The notes under the pieces are model-generated. The model worked only from the letters and a program-made list of their open reading frames with translations. It was not told the origin of the DNA and searched no databases. 64,000 nt of DNA, taken from positions 44,735 to 108,734 of the forward strand of contig JARLIO010000080.1 of assembly GCA_031291675.1 (NCBI GenBank), in the 5' to 3' direction. Shown here one piece after another: positions 51,256-60,821 of this stretch. Position 1 is the first letter of the stretch; the number at the start of each line of letters is the position of its first letter. This stretch comes from Azospirillaceae bacterium. Its GTDB lineage: Bacteria > Pseudomonadota > Alphaproteobacteria > Azospirillales > Azospirillaceae. A program made the position numbers and the translations under genes.

Positions 51256-51891
51256 CTACGCCGCTTCGCTGGCACCGGCCAGGCCGGGCCGGGCGACAAT
51301 CACGTCGTCGATCAGGCCGAACGCCTTCCCTTCCTCGGGAGACAGGAACTTGTCGCGCTCCATCGCGGCCTCGATGACCTCGAGCGAATTCCCGGTGTGC
51401 TTGGCATAGATCTCGTTGAGGCGGGCGCGCAATTTCAGGATTTCCTGCGCCTGGATCTCGATGTCGCTGGCCTGGCCCTGGGCACCGCCCGAGGGCTGGT
51501 GGATCATGATCCGGCTGTTGGGCAGCGAGAACCGTTTGCCCGGCGCACCACAGGCCAGCAGCAACGATCCCATCGACGCCGCCTGGCCGATGCACAGGGT
51601 CGAGACCTGCGGGCGGATATACTGGATCGTGTCGTAGATCGCGAGACCGGAGGTCACGATGCCCCCCGGGGAATTGATATAGAAATAGATGTCCTTGTTC
51701 GGATTTTCCGATTCCAGGAACAGCAGTTGGGCGCAAATCACGCTGGCAACGGGATCATTGACCGGACCGACCAGGAAAATGATCCGTTCCTTCAGCAGAC
51801 GGGAATAGATGTCATAGGACCGCTCGCCCCGGTTCGTCTGTTCGACGACCATAGGGATCAACGCGTTCATCCGCGGCTCGATATCGTACAT
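51256..51891 (-). CDS. clpP: ATP-dependent Clp protease proteolytic subunit ClpP
   Basis: The 211-aa serine peptidase forms the double-ring chamber. Counting from the ATG at 51891, the catalytic residues are Ser106 ([11 protein letters not shown]), His131 ([12 protein letters not shown]) and Asp180 (ERDKFLSP). The conserved start [20 protein letters not shown] follows a short propeptide. GTG codons at 51903 and 51900 are possible but less typical starts. It lies between tig and clpX, the usual order. Confidence 0.96.
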   Translation of the reverse strand: MYDIEPRMNALIPMVVEQTNRGERSYDIYSRLLKERIIFLVGPVNDPVASVICAQLLFLESENPNKDIYFYINSPGGIVTSGLAIYDTIQYIRPQVSTLCIGQAASMGSLLLACGAPGKRFSLPNSRIMIHQPSGGAQGQASDIEIQAQEILKLRARLNEIYAKHTGNSLEVIEAAMERDKFLSPEEGKAFGLIDDVIVARPGLAGASEAA

Positions 51892-52064
51892 GCTCCCCAC
51901 CACTCCCCTGCCGCCAATTTGGCCGCTGCCAGTCCCGCACCGTCGCCGATCCGGGCCCCCACGCTACGATTGTCCGAACCAGGCAGGCAAACAAGGGCGC
52001 CCGCCCGCCTGGAGTCTCTTTCAAGGGCCGGCAACCGGCCGGCCGGCGCGGCGTCGATCTCCGA

Positions 52065-53399
52065 TCAGGCGACCGCGGCCGACACCTCGTCCGGGTCCTT
52101 GGTCAGTTCCTCGACGCTCACCGCGCGTTCGGTTACCTTAGCGAGTTCGACGATGAAGTCGATAACCTTGTCTTCATAGATCGGCGCCCGCAGATTCTCG
52201 GATGCCTCGGGATTGTCCCGGAAGAAGTCGAGAACCTCCCGCTCGCGCCCACGGTACCGCTGAGCCTCGGCCACAACCGCACGGCTCAGCTCCTCGGGCG
52301 CAACCTGTATATTGTTACGCCGGCCGATCTCTGAAAGGACCAGGCCGAGGCGAACGCGCCGTTCCGCGATCGCACGGTATTCGACCTTCAAGCCGGCCTC
52401 ATCCTTCGTCAGATCGGCGGCATTCTCGGCGTTCTTGATCTCTTCCTGCAGCCGGCTCCAGATCGCGTCGAATTCGGCGTCGACCATGCCTTCGGGAACC
52501 GTGAAGCTGTGCGCATCGGCCAGGCGGTCCAGGATCTGGCGCTTCAGGCGGGCGCGGGAAATCCGGCTGTAGTCAGAACCAAGCCGCTCGCTCACCTTGC
52601 CCTTGAGATCCGCCAGATCGGTGAGACCCAGCCCCTGGGCAAAGGCGTCATCGATGACCTGGGCCTCCGGCTCGCGCAGTTCCTTGACGTCGATTTCGAA
52701 AAGCGCCTGTTTGCCCGACAGCTCCTCGGCATGATAGTCAGCCGGGAATGTCACCGTGACCTGGCGATGCTCACCCGGCCGGGCCCCGATCAACTGCTCC
52801 TCGAATCCGGGGATGAAGCTTGCCGAGCCCAGCTCGAGTTGATGACCCTCGGCCTTCATGCCCGGACGGCGCTCGCCATCGACCGATCCGTCGAAATCGA
52901 TGACCAGCGCGTCACCGGAGCGCGCCTCCCGCTCCTCCTCGACCTTGCGCCAGCTCTTGCGGCTGTCGGCCAGGCGGGCGATCGCCGCGTCGATCGCGGC
53001 GTCATCAACGGCGCTGACCAAACGCTCAAGCTCCAACGACGCGGGATCGATCGGCTCGATCTCGGGCAACAGCTCAACCGCGACGGTGAACTGCAGGCCG
53101 GTCTCGTTGAACGAAACATCGCCCACCTTCGGCTGAAGCGCCACCCGGAAGCCCCGATCCGCGATCGCCTGACGCGCCGACGCGCCGACCGCTTCCTCGA
53201 TCACCTCACCGCGAACCGACTGACCATAGCGTTGCTGCACCAGCGGCAGCGGCACCTTGCCGGGGCGGAAACCCTGCAAACGAATGGTATGGCTCAGCTC
53301 GACAAGTCGATGCTGCACCTTTTCTTCAATGTCTTGAGCGGGGATCTCAACCTTCAACTCCCGCTTCAATCCCTCGGCGCTGGTCTCGGTAATCTGCAT
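52065..53399 (-). CDS. tig: Trigger factor (ribosome-associated chaperone and peptidyl-prolyl isomerase)
   Basis: The 444-aa chaperone binds near the ribosome exit tunnel. The N-terminal ribosome-binding domain has LQGFRPGKVPLPLVQQRYG; the FKBP-type isomerase domain runs from about GDALVIDFDGSVDG to FEIDVKELREPEA; and the C-terminal arms are helical and charged. The ATG at 53399 starts MQITETSAEGLKRELKVEIP, as in the family; the frame upstream runs into the tRNA-Leu region and is not coding. The Shine-Dalgarno sequence is weak (AGGCT). Confidence 0.96.
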   Translation of the reverse strand: MQITETSAEGLKRELKVEIPAQDIEEKVQHRLVELSHTIRLQGFRPGKVPLPLVQQRYGQSVRGEVIEEAVGASARQAIADRGFRVALQPKVGDVSFNETGLQFTVAVELLPEIEPIDPASLELERLVSAVDDAAIDAAIARLADSRKSWRKVEEEREARSGDALVIDFDGSVDGERRPGMKAEGHQLELGSASFIPGFEEQLIGARPGEHRQVTVTFPADYHAEELSGKQALFEIDVKELREPEAQVIDDAFAQGLGLTDLADLKGKVSERLGSDYSRISRARLKRQILDRLADAHSFTVPEGMVDAEFDAIWSRLQEEIKNAENAADLTKDEAGLKVEYRAIAERRVRLGLVLSEIGRRNNIQVAPEELSRAVVAEAQRYRGREREVLDFFRDNPEASENLRAPIYEDKVIDFIVELAKVTERAVSVEELTKDPDEVSAAVA

Positions 53400-53504
53400 G
53401 GAACGGTAGCCTGTTATCTCATACGAAAAAGCGACGCAGCCCGGCGACACCGGCGCGGCACCGCATGGGGTGAACGGCGGAACCTTCGCCACGGGCGTAC
53501 GCAC

Positions 53505-53589
53505 TGGTGCGGGCGAAGGGACTCGAACCCCCACGACTTGCGTCACCGGAACCTAAATCCGGCGCGTCTACCAATTCCGCCACGCCCGC
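53505..53589 (-). tRNA. tRNA-Leu (TAG)
   Basis: The class II tRNA begins GCGGGCGTGGCGGAATTGG. It has the anticodon loop ATTTAGG with TAG, an extended variable arm (TGACGCAAGTCG), the T arm GGGGGTTCGAGTCCC and encoded CCA at 53505-53507. The total length is 85 bases. Confidence 0.96.
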
Positions 53590-53815
53590 ACAACAGATTC
53601 CCGCAGCAACGCAAAGCGCGCGCCGCAGTGTCAGCCTCTATAGCACAGGAAATCCGCACCCCAATAGGCAAAATGAAACGAAACAGGGGGCGGTGAATCC
53701 GGCCTTCAGCCCGATGCCGCCCGCCGGTAGGTCGCGATTTTTTCCGGGCCGGCGATGACACCGGACAGCAAGAGAAGGCGGACCGCTCTGGCCATTCCCC
53801 GGCGGTGGTCCATGG

Positions 53816-55312
53816 TCAGCACCGCGCGACATCGGCCGGCGCCAAGCCGCGGCGCAAGCGCCGCAGCGCCCACGGGATCCGGCACGGCAGGTCATCCGCG
53901 ATCATCCCGGCCCCCAGCGAACGCGCCGCCTCGCCATGCAGCCAGGCCGCGGTGCACGCGGCATCGAACGGGTCCAGTCCCTGAACCATCAGCCCCAGCG
54001 CCAGGCCGGCCAAAACATCCCCGGCACCGGCGGTGGCCAGATCCGGCGGGGCGTTGACATTGATCGCGACACGGCCCTCGGGTGTGGCGATGACGGTGTC
54101 ATACCCTTTCAGCAGGACGGTGGCCCCGGCCTGCCGCGCCGCCGCACGGGCGCGGGCGATCTTGTCATCCGGATGCAACGGGCCGAACAGCCGGCGGAAT
54201 TCACCGTCGTGCGGCGTCAGCAGGCAGCGATCGTGCAGCCGTTCGAACAAATCCGATGGGGCACCGGCGAACGCGCTCAGCCCATCGGCATCAATCACCG
54301 CCGTCAGGCGCCGCTCCAGGACCGCGGCGACCGCGGCCGCCGTTGCGGGGCCCGGGCCGAGACCGGGGCCAACCAGGACGCCGTCAAAACGACGCCCATC
54401 GAGTGTTTGCGGCCAGGCGTCGGCACCGCTCAGTGGCGCGACCAGCAGGCTGGGCGAGGACAAGGCATAGAGCGGCACAACCTCGGTCGGCGCGGCGATG
54501 CTGACCAATCCGGCCCCGACCCGCTGTGCCGCCGCCGCCGCCAGCCGGGCGGCACCGGTCATCTGTGCCCCGCCGAGCACCAGCGCATGGCCTCGGTGAT
54601 ATTTATGATTCTCCGGCCGCGGCCAGGGAAAGCGGTCACCCCACAAGCCCGGAGCGTTCTGGGCCACCGACGGAACGATTTGATCGAGGACGCGGTCATC
54701 AATGCCAATGTCGGCCAGCACGGTCTCGCCGCAATGCAGACGCCCCGGCAGCAGCCAATGCCCGGGCTTGCGCCGGAAGAAGGTCACGGTCAGTGTCGCG
54801 CGGGGTGCGGCGTCGAGAACCGCGCCCGAATCACCATGAACCCCGCTGGGAACGTCGACCGCCACCACGATGGCATGCCGTTCGTTCATGGCCCGGACGC
54901 AGTCCAATGCCACGCCCTCAAGCGGCCGCGACAAACCCGCGCCGAACAGGGCATCGACGAGCAGCCCGTCAGGCATGATCAGATCGGGCGACAGCGTTTC
55001 GACCGGATGCGGCCAAGTCGCCGCCGCGATCGCCGCGTCGCCCTTGAGCGATCCTCGCTCCCCCAGCAAACCAAGCCGGATCGGCCATCCCGATTCGGCG
55101 AGCAGGCGGGCGACGACAAAACCATCCCCGCCATTATTGCCGGGCCCGCAGAGAACGACGACGGGTCGCGGCAACCACCGGCGTTGGATTTCAAGCGCAA
55201 CCGCCGCCCCCGCCGCTTCCATCAGCAACGCCCCCCGGATCCCGCCGACGATCGTCAGCCGGTCGGCCTCGGCCATTTCAGCAACCGTCAGCAACTCCAG
55301 CCTGGTGCTCAT
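53816..55312 (-). CDS. nnr: Bifunctional NAD(P)HX epimerase / ADP-dependent NAD(P)HX dehydratase
   Basis: The 498-aa protein repairs hydrated NADH and NADPH. The N-terminal half is the epimerase domain (VVVLCGPGNNGGDGFVVARLL, AVDVPSGVHGDSG). The C-terminal half is the ribokinase-like dehydratase with HALVLGGAQMTGAARLAA, VLVGPGLGPG, LTPHDGEFRRLFG and the catalytic NAPPDLATAGAGDVLAG. It stands alone between tRNA-Leu and tRNA-His on the same strand. Confidence 0.95.
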   Translation of the reverse strand: MSTRLELLTVAEMAEADRLTIVGGIRGALLMEAAGAAVALEIQRRWLPRPVVVLCGPGNNGGDGFVVARLLAESGWPIRLGLLGERGSLKGDAAIAAATWPHPVETLSPDLIMPDGLLVDALFGAGLSRPLEGVALDCVRAMNERHAIVVAVDVPSGVHGDSGAVLDAAPRATLTVTFFRRKPGHWLLPGRLHCGETVLADIGIDDRVLDQIVPSVAQNAPGLWGDRFPWPRPENHKYHRGHALVLGGAQMTGAARLAAAAAQRVGAGLVSIAAPTEVVPLYALSSPSLLVAPLSGADAWPQTLDGRRFDGVLVGPGLGPGPATAAAVAAVLERRLTAVIDADGLSAFAGAPSDLFERLHDRCLLTPHDGEFRRLFGPLHPDDKIARARAAARQAGATVLLKGYDTVIATPEGRVAINVNAPPDLATAGAGDVLAGLALGLMVQGLDPFDAACTAAWLHGEAARSLGAGMIADDLPCRIPWALRRLRRGLAPADVARC

Positions 55313-55481
55313 GCGGGTCTCCGATCAAACGAGAACCGGCGCGACGACGCGCCCCGGGCCGCGAACCGGCCCGACGACGACAAGGATCAGCCCGGTCGCC
55401 GCAATGGCAACAGACGCCAGCATAAGGCCGAAAGCAGCGAAGTGCGATCACGGCAATTTTCAGGAATTTTATTCCGGGAGA

Positions 55482-55558
55482 TGGGGCGGTCGATGGGACT
55501 CGAACCCACGACCACTCGGACCACAACCGAGGGCTCTACCAACTGAGCTACAACCGCC
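55482..55558 (-). tRNA. tRNA-His (GTG)
   Basis: The cloverleaf begins GGCGGTTGTAGCTCAGTTGG with the extra G at position -1 paired to C73 (eight-base acceptor stem), a hallmark of tRNA-His. The anticodon loop TTGTGGT has GTG, the T arm is GTGGGTTCGAGTCCC, and CCA is at 55482-55484. Confidence 0.96.
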
Positions 55559-55795
55559 ATCCCAACCCATACCGGCGAAGCAATCCCTCGCGGAGATCAT
55601 CGCCTGGGGGCGTCTCTATGCGCTATTTCGGGGGTCATCGTCAAGCCCGTCATGATGGCAAAAAGTGATTTTCTTGCGGCCCTGCGATCCCGGCGCGCCG
55701 GCTCCCGATCCCGGTTGGCAAGCGCATTCCTGCGCCATTTTTCGGCACACCGGACGCAAGGCGCGGCGCACAATTTCGGCGCCGCGGGCGGCGCC

Positions 55796-55828
55796 AATGA
55801 CCGTCGACACTGTCATCAGACGGTCATT
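55796..55828. promoter_or_regulatory. Inverted repeat overlapping the glnB upstream promoter
   Basis: AATGACCGT (55796-55804) and ACGGTCATT (55820-55828) are exact inverted arms separated by 15 bases. The right arm overlaps the -35 element of the candidate sigma-70 promoter. It looks like a dimeric repressor site; the protein is unknown. The rest of 55559-55795 shows nothing recognisable. Confidence 0.55.
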
Positions 55829-55856
55829 GCTTCATTCAACGGCAGTCCGCTATAAT
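55827..55856 (+). promoter_or_regulatory. Sigma-70-type promoter upstream of glnB
   Basis: TTGCTT (55827-55832), an 18-base spacer and a perfect TATAAT (55851-55856) form a clear vegetative promoter about 210 bases before glnB. It would give nitrogen-independent basal expression of glnB-glnA. Confidence 0.65.
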
Positions 55857-55940
55857 TAAAGGCATCCTGATGCCCCTGGTGAGAGCAGCGTTGCCTCCGG
55901 GGTTCGCCAGGACCACGGCGCGAAAAGACAATACCGCGCT

Positions 55941-56412
<472 letters not shown>

Positions 56413-56648
56413 TTGTATTGACAAGACAACGTGACAAATTGACTAGTTACCTCTTCTCTATTGACGTCCTTCATCTTGTACGACATCAAGCGAAACGCTT
56501 GCCGGCCGAACGGCGCGCCAGGGGCATCTTGGCGTGTTGTATTGGCGCGATGGGCGTGACATAAGACCCGGCGTACGACCCCCTGTCGGGTGCACGACGC
56601 CACAAAACGGCACCAGCAGCGTCAACCACAGCAATACGGAACCCAGTT
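56413..56648 (+). promoter_or_regulatory. glnB-glnA intergenic region with probable glnA promoter
   Basis: The first 80 bases are AT-rich compared with the rest of the window and contain several TTGAC/GTGAC motifs (about 56417, 56428, 56437 and 56460). One or more could be a -35 element for glnA-only transcripts. No terminator hairpin is visible, so read-through from glnB is also likely. Confidence 0.4.
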
Positions 56649-58058
56649 ATGACCGATGTTTCGAAGGTCTTCGACCTGATCAAGGAACACGACGTCAAGT
56701 ACGTCGATCTGCGCTTCACGGACCCGCGCGGGAAACTGCAGCACACGGCGCAGCATGTCAGCACGATCACCGAAGAGGTGTTCACCGACGGCATCATGTT
56801 CGACGGGTCATCGATTGCCGGGTGGAAGGCGATCAACGAATCCGACATGATCCTGCAACTGGACGCGGCCACCGCCGTGCTCGACCCGTTCTCGGCGCAG
56901 CCCTCGCTCAATATTTTCTGTGACGTCTGGGAGCCGTCGACCGGCCAGCCCTACAAGCGCGACCCGCGTTCGATCGCCAAGGCCGCCGAGAAATACATGG
57001 CGTCGATCGGGATCGGTGATACCGCCTATTTCGGCCCTGAAGCCGAGTTCTTCGTGTTCGACGACGTCAGGTTCGACGTCTCGATGAACCACGTGTTCTA
57101 TCAGGTCGACAGCGAAGAAGGCCCTTACACCAGCGGCAAGGCCTATCCCGACGGCAACCTGGCCCATCGTCCGGCGGTCAAGGGCGGCTATTTCCCGGTT
57201 CCGCCGGTTGACAGCGCCGTCGACCTGCGCGCCGAAATGGTCAGCGTGATGGCCGACATGGGCGTCAAGGTCGAAAAGCACCACCATGAAGTGGCGGCCT
57301 CGCAGCACGAACTGGGCATCCTGTTCGACACGCTGGTCAAGACCGCGGACAACATGCAGATCTACAAGTATGTCGTCCACAATGTCGCCAATGCCTACGG
57401 CAAGACCGCGACCTTCATGCCCAAGCCGATCTATGGCGACAATGGCTCGGGCATGCACTGCCATCAGTCGATCTGGAAAGATGGCAAGCCGATGTTCGCC
57501 GGCAATCTCTATGCCGACCTCAGCGAGACCGCCCTGTTCTACATCGGCGGCATCATCAAGCATGCCAAGGCGCTCAACGCGTTCACCAACCCGACCACCA
57601 ACAGCTACAAGCGCCTGGTCCCGGGCTTTGAGGCGCCGGTGTTGCTGGCCTATTCCGCCCGCAACCGTTCGGCGTCCTGCCGCATCCCCTATGTCAGCAG
57701 CCCCAAGGGCAAACGCGTCGAGGTCCGGTTCCCGGATCCGGCCGCCAATCCCTACCTCGCTTTCGCGGCGATGCTGATGGCCGGCCTCGACGGCATTCAG
57801 AACAAGATCCATCCCGGTGAGGCGATGGACAAGAACCTCTATGATCTGCCCGCCGAAGAACTCGCCAAGGTTCCGACCGTGTGCGGTTCGTTGCGCGAAG
57901 CGCTGGACAGCCTCCGGGCCGACCACGCCTTCCTGAACAAGGGCGACGTGTTCGCCAACGACCTGATCGATGCCTATATCGAGTTGAAGTACGAAGAGCT
58001 GATTGCGTTCGAAACCTCGCCGCATCCGATCGAGTACAAGATGTACTACAGCGTCTGA
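56649..58058 (+). CDS. glnA: Glutamine synthetase type I
   Basis: The 469-aa dodecameric enzyme makes glutamine from glutamate, ammonia and ATP. It has [62 protein letters not shown] and the adenylylation-site region [11 protein letters not shown], so activity should be controlled by adenylyltransferase and PII. It forms a pair with glnB and is followed by a strong terminator. Confidence 0.97.
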   Translation: MTDVSKVFDLIKEHDVKYVDLRFTDPRGKLQHTAQHVSTITEEVFTDGIMFDGSSIAGWKAINESDMILQLDAATAVLDPFSAQPSLNIFCDVWEPSTGQPYKRDPRSIAKAAEKYMASIGIGDTAYFGPEAEFFVFDDVRFDVSMNHVFYQVDSEEGPYTSGKAYPDGNLAHRPAVKGGYFPVPPVDSAVDLRAEMVSVMADMGVKVEKHHHEVAASQHELGILFDTLVKTADNMQIYKYVVHNVANAYGKTATFMPKPIYGDNGSGMHCHQSIWKDGKPMFAGNLYADLSETALFYIGGIIKHAKALNAFTNPTTNSYKRLVPGFEAPVLLAYSARNRSASCRIPYVSSPKGKRVEVRFPDPAANPYLAFAAMLMAGLDGIQNKIHPGEAMDKNLYDLPAEELAKVPTVCGSLREALDSLRADHAFLNKGDVFANDLIDAYIELKYEELIAFETSPHPIEYKMYYSV

Positions 58059-58080
58059 TCGCACGCTGCTGTGTGTCCAG

Positions 58081-58118
58081 AACCGTCGTGCCCTCTCGGG
58101 GGCGCGACGGTTTTTTTT
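58081..58118 (+). terminator. Rho-independent terminator of glnA
   Basis: AACCGTCG and CGACGGTT enclose an inner GCC/GGC stem and a short loop, followed by eight T. It begins 22 bases after the glnA stop. It is the only clear hairpin-plus-T-run terminator in the window. Confidence 0.92.
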
Positions 58119-58178
58119 GCTTGGCCAATCCGCGCATCCGCCTTTACCGCGGACAGACGCTGCGGCATCATCGGGGTC

Positions 58179-58445
58179 ATGCGTTATCGATGGATCATCC
58201 TGACCCTTGCCATCATGGGCCCCTGCGCCACGCCCTTGCCGGTGGCGGCGGCCAGCGCCACCTCATCGGAGGCGCGGGCCGTGGCGTTGTCCGCCAACTG
58301 CCAACCCGGCGCCATGACCGTGCTGCGTCAGATCGCGGGCGAAAACGCCGAGACGGTCTACAAGGTCCTCTGTACCGGCGGTCCGAACAAGAACAGCTTT
58401 GTCGTTGTCCAATGCCGTGTTCGCCAATGCGTGCTGTGGCGCTGA
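58179..58445 (+). CDS. Small secreted hypothetical protein (88 aa)
   Basis: The product has a signal peptide (RWIILTLAIMGPCATPLPVAAA) and a short mature part with four cysteines (ANCQPG, VLCTGG, VQCRVRQC), which suggests two disulfides in the periplasm. No family is recognised. It lies behind the glnA terminator and is convergent with the gene at 58499-58966. The ribosome-binding site (GGGG) is weak. Confidence 0.5.
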   Translation: MRYRWIILTLAIMGPCATPLPVAAASATSSEARAVALSANCQPGAMTVLRQIAGENAETVYKVLCTGGPNKNSFVVVQCRVRQCVLWR

Positions 58446-58498
58446 CCGCCGCCACGGCGACGGCCGGAGGTATTGCGCCCAAAACCGGGACGGGACCG

Positions 58499-58966
58499 CT
58501 ATTCGCCGCGCTTGCGCTTGAAAGCCGCGGCCAGGGCGACCATGGTGCTCGCCTGATCGGGACCAAGACGACGGACCGAGGCGGGATCGACACTGGGACT
58601 GTTGACCGGCGCCTGCTTGCCGCCGGATCCGGCCGCCGGGTCCGGGCCCTGCCCCAATTGCGCCAAAACCCGATCGAGCTGCTCCGGCGCCAGAGTGCGG
58701 GGGCCACGCCCGCCGGTGCGCGGTGGCGCGACCGGGCCGGTTGGCGACGGTGCGCCCAAGCCCGGTGTGGTGGCCACGCCCGTGCCCCGGGTGACGCGCT
58801 CGATCGCCGCGGCGACGATGGCCTTCAAAAAGGGCTGTGCCAAACCACGCAGCAGCCGACTATCCTGTTCCAGCAGCCCGACCAGCAAGCGCTGAGCCCG
58901 CCCCCGGTTACCCTGCGCGGCTCGGAGGGCGTCGCGGACCTTGGAGTCAACGTAATTATCGGACAT
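58499..58966 (-). CDS. Hypothetical protein with helical N-terminus and Pro/Gly-rich linker
   Basis: The 155-aa protein begins SDNYVDSKVRDALRAAQGNR and has an amphipathic N-terminal half (LLVGLLEQDSRLLRGLAQPF), then a Pro/Gly/Thr-rich linker and a basic C-terminal tail (AAAFKRKRGE). I do not recognise the family. The ATG at 58966 is chosen because the upstream frame is unlike protein. It diverges from the DsbA-like gene at 59130. Confidence 0.6.
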   Translation of the reverse strand: MSDNYVDSKVRDALRAAQGNRGRAQRLLVGLLEQDSRLLRGLAQPFLKAIVAAAIERVTRGTGVATTPGLGAPSPTGPVAPPRTGGRGPRTLAPEQLDRVLAQLGQGPDPAAGSGGKQAPVNSPSVDPASVRRLGPDQASTMVALAAAFKRKRGE

Positions 58967-59129
58967 GATCGATCTCGATCCACCCTCTGATGAAGCGCGA
59001 TGATCAAACGCCATGGGCGTATCTGTCAAGGAACCCGCGTTTGCGGTCTCCGCCTTCGTGACGAGAGTTTCGAGATATATCCCCTCGGGGACGCTGATAA
59101 CCGTCATGCCGGTGCCAGATAGGAACGTT

Positions 59130-59771
59130 ATGGCGATCGAAATCTTTGCCGACCTGATTTGCCCCTGGTGCTATATCGGCAGGCACCGGATCCGGCGCGC
59201 GCTGGCGGAGCGTCCGCGGCTGCCCGCGGACTTTCGCTGGTCGGCCTTCGAACTGAACCCCGATGTTCCAGTCGGGGGCATGGATCACACCACCTATCTC
59301 GCGGCCAGATTTGGCGGCCTCGCGCGGGCGCGCCAGATCCAGGAGGCGATCAGCGAGATCGCGCGCCGCGATGGGCTGGCGATCCGCCTCGATCTGATCA
59401 AGCGGATCCCCAATACCCTCATGGCCCATCGCCTGGTGCAATTCGCCCAGAAACGCGGCGCTGCCGTCGCCATGATCGACGCGCTGTTTGACGCCTTTTT
59501 TGTGCAGGGTCTCGATATCGGCGATGCCGCGGTGCTGGGCGCAATCGGTCGTGCCGGCGGCTTCGGCGAGGATCAGGTCAAAGCCTTCCTGATGTCCGAC
59601 GCGGGCATCGCCGAAGTCCGCAACAGCGAATCGCGGGCCCGGCAACTGGGCATCCAGGCGGTTCCCTGCTTCATCTTCAATCGTTGCTACGTGCTGGCGG
59701 GCGCCCAGGAACCGCAGACTTTCCTACCGCTCCTCGACATCGTCCAGGAAGACATCGTCGCCGTCTCTTGA
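59130..59771 (+). CDS. DsbA/FrnE-like thiol oxidoreductase
   Basis: The 213-aa cytoplasmic protein has a thioredoxin-like fold with an active-site C11-P-W-C14 (FADLICPWCYIG), and later FELNPDVPVGG and AVPCFIFNRCYVLAGAQEP with the cis-Pro loop. It belongs to the DsbA family group that includes FrnE and 2-hydroxychromene-2-carboxylate isomerase; the CPWC motif points to FrnE-like disulfide chemistry. AGGAA stands five bases before the ATG at 59130; an ATG at 59106 is less likely. Confidence 0.88.
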   Translation: MAIEIFADLICPWCYIGRHRIRRALAERPRLPADFRWSAFELNPDVPVGGMDHTTYLAARFGGLARARQIQEAISEIARRDGLAIRLDLIKRIPNTLMAHRLVQFAQKRGAAVAMIDALFDAFFVQGLDIGDAAVLGAIGRAGGFGEDQVKAFLMSDAGIAEVRNSESRARQLGIQAVPCFIFNRCYVLAGAQEPQTFLPLLDIVQEDIVAVS

Positions 59772-59855
59772 CGCCGCCGCGCTCGGCCGCGCACACCAAG
59801 GCCACGCCTCCCAACCCTGAGACCAGGACGATCAGCCGCCATGCTATATCTATCT

Positions 59856-59879
59856 GCTTTGATCGTGACCGATCAAAGC
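59856..59879. promoter_or_regulatory. 10-base inverted repeat upstream of the kdsB-like gene
   Basis: GCTTTGATCG and its exact complement CGATCAAAGC flank the loop TGAC, 85 bases after the DsbA-like stop and 144 before the cytidylyltransferase start. No T-run follows. It could be an operator or the end of the upstream transcript. Confidence 0.5.
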
Positions 59880-59956
59880 GAAGCCTCAGGCGCCGGCGCG
59901 CCCATCCAGGCGCTTGGCTCCGCGCCACGCGGCGCGCGGTCGCCGTCGCGACCGTG

Positions 59957-59991
59957 CCGGCCCGCCATGAGTCAAGATCATGGCGGGCCGG
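59957..59991. terminator. 14-base-pair hairpin just upstream of the kdsB-like gene
   Basis: CCGGCCCGCCATGA and TCATGGCGGGCCGG are exact complements with the loop GTCAAGA. It ends 31 bases before the next ATG. It lacks a U-run (TATTACCC follows). It may terminate the DsbA-like transcript or act as a leader structure for the kdsB-like mRNA. Confidence 0.55.
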
Positions 59992-60022
59992 TATTACCCT
60001 CCAGCCCCGAAAGCGGGACCAG

Positions 60023-60799
60023 ATGACCGCCGCCATTATCATCCCGGCCCGATTCGGATCGTCGCGCCTGCCCGGAAAGCCGATGATCCCGATCGCGGGG
60101 ATCAGTATGCTCGAGCGGGTCTGGCGTATCGCCAAGGCCACGCAGGGCTGCACCCGTGTCGTCATCAGCACCGAGGACGAGCGCGTCGCGGCCCACGCCC
60201 GGGGCTTCGGCGCCGAAGCGGTCCTGACGTCGCAAGAGTGCCAGAACGGGACCGAGCGGACCTTCGAAACCTTGCGTGCGGCAAATATCGAAGAACGGGC
60301 CATCATCAATTTCCAGGGCGACGCCGTTCTGACGCCCCCTTGGATTTTGTCGGTGATGGTCGCGGAATTCGCCCAGGCCCCAGCCTTCGACATTGTGACC
60401 CCTGCGGTCCGCCTGACGCCGGCGATGCTGGAGCAGTTGCGGCTTCACAAACGGACATCGCCGTCCAGCGGCACAACCGTGACATTCGACCTGAATCGCA
60501 ATGCCCTCTATTTCTCCAAACAGCTCATTCCCTTCGTCCGGAATCCCGGGTTCGCCGACATCTACCGGCATATCGGCATTTACGGCTACACCCAGGACAG
60601 CCTGAGCCGTTATGTGGCGCTCGCCCCGACGCCGCTGGAGCAGACCGAGGGGCTGGAACAGCTCCGCGCGCTCGAAAACGGCATGCGGATCCGAATCGTC
60701 GTCGTCGACTATCGCGGCCGCACGCACGCCTCGGTTGACGCCCCTGAGGACATCGGCGTCGTCGAGGACCTGATCGCGCGCGAGGGCGAACTCTGTTGA
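60023..60799 (+). CDS. KdsB-like 3-deoxy-manno-octulosonate cytidylyltransferase family protein
   Basis: The 258-aa protein resembles CMP-Kdo synthetase: IIIPARFGSSRLPGKPM for CTP binding, NGTERTFE, IYRHIGIYGY and SVDAPEDIGVVEDLI. In KdsB the loop NVQGDEP carries metal and sugar contacts; here it reads NFQGDAVLTPP, so Glu and Pro of the motif are lost. It could be a divergent KdsB or an enzyme activating a related 2-keto sugar acid. The adjoining histidine-phosphatase-family gene 22 bases downstream suggests a two-step pathway. The ATG at 60023 is the start of the conserved nucleotide-binding strand. Confidence 0.82.
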   Translation: MTAAIIIPARFGSSRLPGKPMIPIAGISMLERVWRIAKATQGCTRVVISTEDERVAAHARGFGAEAVLTSQECQNGTERTFETLRAANIEERAIINFQGDAVLTPPWILSVMVAEFAQAPAFDIVTPAVRLTPAMLEQLRLHKRTSPSSGTTVTFDLNRNALYFSKQLIPFVRNPGFADIYRHIGIYGYTQDSLSRYVALAPTPLEQTEGLEQLRALENGMRIRIVVVDYRGRTHASVDAPEDIGVVEDLIAREGELC

Positions 60800-60821
60800 A
60801 CCCATCGGGGACCCCCGCACG

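Noticed and set aside
59841..60026. 61-codon frame whose stop overlaps the kdsB-like start (ATGA)
   Set aside because: Only the first dozen codons look protein-like; the rest is Arg/Pro/Ser-rich, the frame contains both hairpins, and it has no ribosome-binding site.
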